Source: Gammaproteobacteria bacterium
GTDB lineage: Bacteria > Pseudomonadota > Gammaproteobacteria > Pseudomonadales > JAUIET01
Assembly (NCBI GenBank): GCA_030429735.1
Contig: JAUIET010000010.1
Coordinates: 1-64,000 of the forward strand
DNA: 64,000 nt
Direction: 5' to 3'
Both the position numbers and the translations under genes were made by a program. This document shows positions 56,683 through 64,000 of the stretch, in pieces (positions within the stretch are counted from its first letter, which is position 1; every line of letters begins with the position of its first letter). The notes under the pieces are model-generated. The model had not been told where the DNA came from. It saw only the letters and a program-made list of their open reading frames with translations, and searched no databases.

Positions 56683-56968
56683 TCGTGCTTCTGGTTGGCG
56701 ATCTTAGCGGGGTAAAACAGACTGCAATTGTAGGGGGCTTTGGCACCACATTAAAGCTGCAACTGGGGCAAAAGCACTCGAAATAAGACATTAAACGCAA
56801 TTTATGCGTTTCAAGGGCGCTTAAAGTCCTGGTGCAGACTCCCCAAAGCAGTTTTTGCATGGTAGTCTGCGCTTTAGATTTGTTACGCAGTTTTTGTACA
56901 ATTCCGACTATATCAGCAGACCCTCGTAGGTTGAGAGAAAACCTACTGACAATAAAGGACGGCAACAC

Positions 56969-57613
56969 ATGTTAAACCAGGTAGAAATTTTTGCGGGCCT
57001 TTCCGAGACCGAGCTGGAAATCATAGCGAATTCCTGCGTGTCACGTAGCTACCCCAAAAACACGGTAATCATTAATGAAGATGATTACGCTGACTCGCTC
57101 TATGTCATCGATTCAGGGCGCGTAAAAGTGTACTGCAGTGACAAGAATGGTAAAGAGTTCATTATGAACACCATGCAGGCTGGCGAATATTTTGGTGAGC
57201 TGGCACTGCTGGATGATGAGAAGCGTTCTGCGTCAGTGCGCACGCTGGATAAGTCCGTGTTTCTGATCATGTACAAAGATGAGTTCAACAAGATTCTTGA
57301 GCAATACCCGAATATTGGTCGAACACTGATTCGTAATCTCACCAAGCGGGTGAGAAAATTGACGTCAAAGGTCAAAAGCCTGGCACTGCAGGATGTGTAT
57401 GGCCGCGTAGCCCAGGTGCTCACCAGCATGGCGGTAGAGCGTGGCGAGCGCTTCTACATCGACGAGAAGCTCACCCAGCAAGACATCGCCGACCGAGTGG
57501 GCGCGTCCAGAGAGATGGTGGCCAGAATTTTGAAAGACTTGACCATTGGCGAGTACATCAGCTTTGAAAACCGCCGTATCATCATCAATGGCAAGCTGCC
57601 GGCTCATTACTAG
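56969..57613 (+). CDS. Crp/Fnr-family regulator, probably cyclic-nucleotide binding
   Basis: This 214-residue protein has a cNMP-binding beta-roll and a Crp HTH (about 168-190, LTQQDIADRVGASREMVARILKDL). The phosphate-binding cassette is YFGELALLDDEKRSASVRT (Glu at 77, Arg86-Ser87), matching the pattern FGExxL...RSA of cAMP-binding Crp; there are no Fnr-type cysteine clusters. It may be the general Crp of the organism or a partner of the neighbouring cyclase. The 286-bp gap upstream contains its promoter region but no clear additional gene. Confidence 0.93.
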   Translation: MLNQVEIFAGLSETELEIIANSCVSRSYPKNTVIINEDDYADSLYVIDSGRVKVYCSDKNGKEFIMNTMQAGEYFGELALLDDEKRSASVRTLDKSVFLIMYKDEFNKILEQYPNIGRTLIRNLTKRVRKLTSKVKSLALQDVYGRVAQVLTSMAVERGERFYIDEKLTQQDIADRVGASREMVARILKDLTIGEYISFENRRIIINGKLPAHY

Positions 57614-57754
57614 CCGCGCAGCTCGCATAAGCCGCGCAGATCGAATGGTCCAGGCGCGTAGTCGGAAATCAGTGAATTGCGGCCCAATAATTCACAGTTT
57701 TCCGACCAATAATTTCCCCAGGCAAGTTTTTCTGCCCTGCTATATTCATAGGGT

Positions 57755-57838
57755 ATGCATAAATTCAGCCGCACAGAATGGTTCCTGCTAACCACCGCCA
57801 CCCTCGCTTTTGCCGGCATGGTGGGCATGGCTGCGCAT

Positions 57839-57856
<18 letters not shown>
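57755..57856 (+). CDS. Possible 33-residue single-span membrane protein
   Basis: A short frame, starting ATG 57755, encodes MHKFSRTEWFLLTTATLAF and continues AGMVGMAAHLFLIV: a charged start and one hydrophobic span, the usual shape of bacterial small membrane proteins. It overlaps the 3' end of xseA (opposite strand) by 18 bases. No good ribosome site is evident, so it may be a chance frame. Confidence 0.35.
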
Positions 57857-60792
<2,936 letters not shown>

Positions 60793-60847
60793 TTGACTTC
60801 CGCCAGCGGTTTCTTAGCGAAACGATATCCGTAGTTGCGAATGGACC

Positions 60848-60893
60848 GGCTTCGGAACAAATGCGCACAATTGTGGGTATTTGTTCCGAAGCC
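60848..60893. promoter_or_regulatory. 15-bp perfect inverted repeat between guaB and guaA
   Basis: GGCTTCGGAACAAAT and ATTTGTTCCGAAGCC are perfect mirrors with 16 bases between them. There is no T-run, so a simple terminator is unlikely; it could stabilise the guaB mRNA 3' end, weaken read-through, or bind a dimeric regulator. It is not a guanine riboswitch by any motif I can see. Confidence 0.6.
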
Positions 60894-60930
60894 TCATTGC
60901 CCGATTATGAGCACGATAGAGGATCATTAA

Positions 60931-62508
60931 TTGACAGCTGATATTCATGCCGAGAAAATTCTAATTCTCGACTTTGGTTCCCAATACACGCAATTGATCG
61001 CCCGCCGCGTGCGCGAAATAGGGGTGTATTGCGAAATCTGGGCATTCGATACGTCCAGTGAAGCGATCAGCGAATTCGCACCTAACGGCATTATCTTGTC
61101 CGGCGGTCCTGAATCGGTGACGGAATCACACACTCCACGTGTTAGCGATGTGGTATTTGAGTCCGGCGTTCCGGTGCTCGGTATCTGCTACGGCATGCAG
61201 GCCATGGCGCAGCAGTTGGGCGGCGAAGTAGAAACCTCGGATAAACGCGAATTCGGATACGCGAATGTAGAGGTGGTTTTCGATAATCCCCTGCTGGAAG
61301 GCATCAGCGATCATCTGTCGGACGATGGAACGCCATTGCTTGAAGTATGGATGAGTCACGGTGACAAAGTCAGTCGTGTGCCCAACGGCTTTGAGCTGAT
61401 TGCCAAAACTGACAGCGCGCCCATTGCGGCGATCGCAGACACTGATCGGCAGTTTTATGGTGTGCAGTTCCACCCCGAGGTGACGCACACCTTGCAAGGC
61501 CATCGCATACTCGAGCGATTTGTGAAAACGCTGTGTCGGTGCCAGTGTGAGTGGACTACCGGTCAGATTATCGAAGAGTCTCTGGTACGTATTCGAGAAG
61601 AAGTGGGCAGCGATGAAGTGTTGTTAGGGCTCTCCGGCGGCGTGGATTCCTCGGTTGTTGCCGCACTTCTGCACAAAGCAATTGGTGATCAGCTGACCTG
61701 TGTGTTTGTCGACAATGGCCTGTTACGCTTGCACGAAGGCGATCAGGTGATGGACATGTTCGCAAACAACATGGGTATCAAGGTGATTCGTGCGGACGCA
61801 GAGCAGCGTTTTCTCGACCGCCTGCAAGGCGAACAAGACCCGGAGCAGAAGCGTAAGATTATTGGCAATACCTTCATCGACGTATTCGAAGAGGAGGCAG
61901 CCAAGCTGGATAACGCACTGTGGCTGGCGCAGGGCACGATCTACCCGGATGTGATCGAATCGGCCGCATCCAAACACGGTAAGGCGCATGTGATTAAATC
62001 GCATCACAATGTGGGTGGCCTGCCGGATACGATGAAGTTAAAGCTGCTGGAACCTTTGCGAGAGTTGTTCAAGGATGAAGTGCGAAAGCTCGGCCTTGAG
62101 CTGGGCCTGCCGTACGACATGGTGTATCGCCACCCGTTTCCGGGCCCAGGTCTGGGTGTTCGAATTTTGGGTGAAATTAAAAAAGAATACGCAGACGTGC
62201 TGCGCCAAGCCGACGCGATTTTCATCGAAGAACTGCACGCCGCTGATTTGTACCACAAAGTCAGTCAGGCATTCACTGTGTTCATACCTGCCAAATCGGT
62301 GGGGGTGGTGGGTGACGCACGTCGTTATGCGTGGGTGGTGAGCCTGCGCGCGGTGGAGACAATCGATTTTATGACAGCACGTTCAGCGCGACTGCCGTAT
62401 GAGTTGCTTGAGAAAGTATCGGGCCGAATCATCAATGAGATCGAACATATCTCACGCGTTACGTACGATATTTCCAGTAAACCGCCGGCGACTATAGAGT
62501 GGGAGTAG
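60931..62508 (+). CDS. guaA: GMP synthase (glutamine-hydrolysing)
   Basis: GuaA converts XMP to GMP using glutamine and ATP. It starts at TTG 60931, with GAGG about 8 bases upstream. The 525-residue protein has a class I amidotransferase (catalytic Cys in [15 protein letters not shown], His-Glu in QFHPEVTHT), the PP-loop [17 protein letters not shown], and the dimerisation domain ending [15 protein letters not shown]. No unusual feature other than the start codon. Confidence 0.97.
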   Translation: MTADIHAEKILILDFGSQYTQLIARRVREIGVYCEIWAFDTSSEAISEFAPNGIILSGGPESVTESHTPRVSDVVFESGVPVLGICYGMQAMAQQLGGEVETSDKREFGYANVEVVFDNPLLEGISDHLSDDGTPLLEVWMSHGDKVSRVPNGFELIAKTDSAPIAAIADTDRQFYGVQFHPEVTHTLQGHRILERFVKTLCRCQCEWTTGQIIEESLVRIREEVGSDEVLLGLSGGVDSSVVAALLHKAIGDQLTCVFVDNGLLRLHEGDQVMDMFANNMGIKVIRADAEQRFLDRLQGEQDPEQKRKIIGNTFIDVFEEEAAKLDNALWLAQGTIYPDVIESAASKHGKAHVIKSHHNVGGLPDTMKLKLLEPLRELFKDEVRKLGLELGLPYDMVYRHPFPGPGLGVRILGEIKKEYADVLRQADAIFIEELHAADLYHKVSQAFTVFIPAKSVGVVGDARRYAWVVSLRAVETIDFMTARSARLPYELLEKVSGRIINEIEHISRVTYDISSKPPATIEWE

Positions 62509-62773
62509 CGCAGATCTGGCACTGGCAGGCATCGGCAAGCAGTTAGCACCACTTTTCCATGGTATAGATCATGGTATCGCCACACTCACAATCAGCGTGG
62601 CGCGCCGATATCATGCCATGCGTATCGCGCCCGTCATGGTATTAGTGACCAAGTACTAGCCATACTGGCTCCGGTGCTCCCAGGGCCATGAACTCACCCA
62701 GATCACTTCCCTCTCTGGGCGGCGTAGTTGTTTGTTCTCAGATTTCTAGCTTTCATGATCAAAGGCTTGTAAA
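62509..62773. other. Non-coding stretch between guaA and the toxin-antitoxin locus
   Basis: No supported gene is seen. A small hairpin CGCCAC...GTGGCG lies at 62578-62602, and short repeats of CATGGTAT occur around 62558-62640. It marks the change from the guaBA housekeeping unit to the accessory genes on the right. Confidence 0.5.
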
Positions 62774-62793
62774 GTGTACCAAATATGGTACAC
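62774..62793. promoter_or_regulatory. Operator-like palindrome of the HigBA-type locus
   Basis: GTGTACCA-AATA-TGGTACAC is a perfect 8-bp inverted repeat immediately before the toxin start codons. This is where a type II antitoxin would bind to repress its own operon. Confidence 0.72.
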
Positions 62794-62802
62794 ATGTTTC
62801 AA

Positions 62803-63145
62803 ATGTATGCCGATATGCCTCTTGATGTAGTTTTTACCGAACGGAATCGGGAAATGAACCGGTTCGCGCATGGTTGCAGGAGCTGAGCAAACAGGACAAG
62901 AGGATGATCGGTGGTGATATTAAAACGGTTCAATATGGCTGGCCGATCGGGATGCCGGTGGTGCGAAAAATGGAGCCCGGACTATGGGAAGTCAGATGTC
63001 GGTTTGATCAACGCATTGCTCGAATTCTGTTTACAGTAAGGGTGAAAAGATGATTTTGCTGCATGGCTTCATCAAGAAGTCCCAGAAGACACCACAAGCC
63101 GATTTGCAATTGGCTAAAGATCGCAAAGCCAACCTGGAGAAGTAA
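62803..63145 (+). pseudogene. HigB/Gp49-type toxin broken by two single-base deletions
   Basis: The reading frame must change twice to give a full phage-derived Gp49-like (RelE/HigB superfamily) toxin. Frame one gives MYADMPLDVVF; after a T-run at 62831-62835 (one T short) frame two gives RTESGNEPVRAWLQELS... through WPIGMPVVRKM, EPGLWEVRC and FDQRIARILFTV; after 63038 (one base short) frame three gives GEKMILLHGFIKKSQKTPQ...KANLEK. Both breaks are -1. Such toxins cleave mRNA on the ribosome. The antitoxin gene starts 1 base after the toxin stop, in the usual toxin-first order. Sequencing error at short homopolymers is the main alternative. Confidence 0.85.
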
Positions 63146-63146
63146 C

Positions 63147-63428
63147 ATGAGCAAACATATTGGCAGTAACTTCGATGATTTTCTGGAAGAGGAAGGTATG
63201 CTTGCGGAAGCGGAAGCTATCGCAGTTAAACGTGTGCTTGCCTTCCAACTCGAGGAATTGATGAAGGCGCAGAAACTCAACAAGACCCAACTGGCCAAGC
63301 GGATGAAAACCAGTCGTTCCGCATTGGAACGGTTGCTGGATCCCGATAATCCTTCAGTAACGTTGCTGACCTTGGAGCGTGCAGCCAGAGCGCTGGGCAA
63401 GAATATCAAGATTGAAATCGCCGCTTGA
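63147..63428 (+). CDS. HigA-type XRE-family antitoxin
   Basis: The start is ATG 63147, directly after the toxin stop (TAAC-ATG); an upstream in-frame ATG at 63063 belongs to the toxin region. The 93-residue protein has an XRE helix-turn-helix (LNKTQLAKRMKTSRSALERLLDP) followed by VTLLTLERAARALGKNIKIEI, the standard layout of antitoxins paired with Gp49-like toxins. It should neutralise the toxin and repress through the palindrome at 62774. With the toxin broken it is an orphan that may persist as a regulator. Confidence 0.92.
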   Translation: MSKHIGSNFDDFLEEEGMLAEAEAIAVKRVLAFQLEELMKAQKLNKTQLAKRMKTSRSALERLLDPDNPSVTLLTLERAARALGKNIKIEIAA

Positions 63429-63490
63429 ACATTTGGTTAAGTCATCTGGGAAGTGGCGTATAGCAGACGAATAGCGTACGAGAGGCGGCG

Positions 63491-63601
63491 ATGTATATTT
63501 CGGAGCTCAAAGTCGAGAACTTCCGCCTGTTTGGAGAGGGGATTAATAGGGTCAGGTCTTCAGTTTATGATTGTGATCCTATACAATGCGAGAAAAAGTA
63601 A
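63491..63601 (+). pseudogene. Truncated N-terminus of an OLD-like/SMC-like AAA ATPase
   Basis: The frame starts MYISELKVENFRLFGEG, the typical first strand-turn-strand of OLD-family and related ABC-type ATPases that precedes Walker A. It then runs into unrelated codons and stops after 36 residues. The break falls near 63545, where GGGTCAGGTCTTC begins; this sequence is typical of the DNA in front of Y1 transposases. I infer that insertion of the mobile element cut the gene, but the rest of the ATPase is not in the window. Confidence 0.55.
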
Positions 63602-63619
63602 TAAGGGAACTGCCACAAA

Positions 63620-64000
63620 ATGGCCCGGCCTCTGCGTCTGGAATTCTCTGGCGCGCTTTACCATGTAACCTCCCGCGGTGATCGCCGGGAAGCGATTTAC
63701 GAAACCGCTGGCGACTTTGAGCGCTTTCTACAAATATTGGATGGTGTTTGCGAGCAGCACAATTGGCTGTGTCATGCGTTTTGCTTGATGGACAATCATT
63801 ACCACCTATTGATCGAAACGCCAGATGGTAATTTGTCCAAGGGGATGCGGCAGCTCAATGGCGTGTACACACAGTGGTTCAACAAACATCACAACCGGGT
63901 AGGCCACGTTTTTCAGGGGCGTTACAAAGCGATTCTGGTTGATAAGAATGAGTATTTGCTGGAGCTGGCGCGGTATATTGTGCTCAACCCCGTTCGTGCC
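63620..64000 (+). mobile_element. Y1 (REP-associated/IS200-like) transposase, partial at right edge
   Basis: The frame begins MARPLRLEFSGALYHVTSRG at ATG 63620 and is open to the window end (127 codons). It carries the HUH motif in LMDNHYHLLIETP and the nucleophile region LARYIVLNPVRA with the active Tyr. MARPLRxEFxGALYHVTxRG is characteristic of RAYT-like Y1 transposases, which nick single-stranded hairpin ends and are linked to REP palindromes. The sequence from about 63545 is probably the element's left end. Confidence 0.9.

Overview
The window reads as a chromosome segment of a gammaproteobacterium, most likely a marine, TonB-receptor-rich member of the wider Pseudomonadales. The basis is gene order: ypjD-ffh-rpsP-rimM-trmD-rplS-xerD-dsbC-hom-thrC-recJ-prfB-lysS and guaB-guaA follow the arrangement I know from Pseudomonas and its relatives. 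Other support is an E. coli-like RF2 frameshift site and Crp-, CadC- and FecIR-type regulators. The genus cannot be fixed from the sequence alone.

Bases 1-14761 are an accessory island that ends at a tRNA-Leu(CAA) gene. It opens with the C-terminal part of an AddB/RecB-like PD-(D/E)XK nuclease coupled to an AddA-like helicase-nuclease. Then comes a tightly packed run of eight genes: excisionase-type HTH protein, GrpE-like exchange factor, an Hsp70 with an extra beta domain, AAA ATPase, a membrane-anchored peptidoglycan-binding protein with five Cys-containing 47-residue repeats, a zinc-ribbon protein with a degenerate J-like segment, a conserved 214-residue protein and an alpha-solenoid protein. 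I cannot match this set to a named system. A dedicated chaperone/AAA machine linked to the envelope, beside DNA-end processing enzymes, is the strongest candidate here for an undescribed (possibly defence) system. Just beyond it, the tRNA-Leu gene is preceded by decaying tandem copies of its own 5' half.

Bases 15327-18574 hold queA-tgt (queuosine) and three small genes (YqfO/NIF3-like, gamma-carbonic anhydrase, DUF1289). Bases 18717-33524 look like a peptide-use region: POT transporter, M2 peptidase, two large TonB-dependent receptors, a FecI/FecR cell-surface signalling pair, and an exported M28 peptidase fused to a methyltransferase domain. A CadC-like TPR regulator is divergent from a secreted DUF4329 protein.

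Bases 37014-52505 are housekeeping: CorB-like and YpjD membrane proteins, signal recognition particle, the rpsP-rplS operon, XerD, DsbC, threonine synthesis, RecJ, RF2 (with its programmed +1 frameshift) and LysRS. Two palindromic MITE-like elements, both bounded by CTAG, sit at the dsbC stop codon and just before lysS. Bases 53111-57613 carry a sensor kinase, a single-domain response regulator, a response-regulator/class III cyclase and, divergently, a Crp-family regulator. xseA, guaB and guaA follow.

From 62509 the sequence becomes accessory again: a HigBA-type toxin-antitoxin locus whose toxin is broken by two single-base deletions while operator and antitoxin remain, a truncated start of an OLD-like/SMC-like ATPase, and a Y1 (REP-associated) transposase that runs off the right edge.
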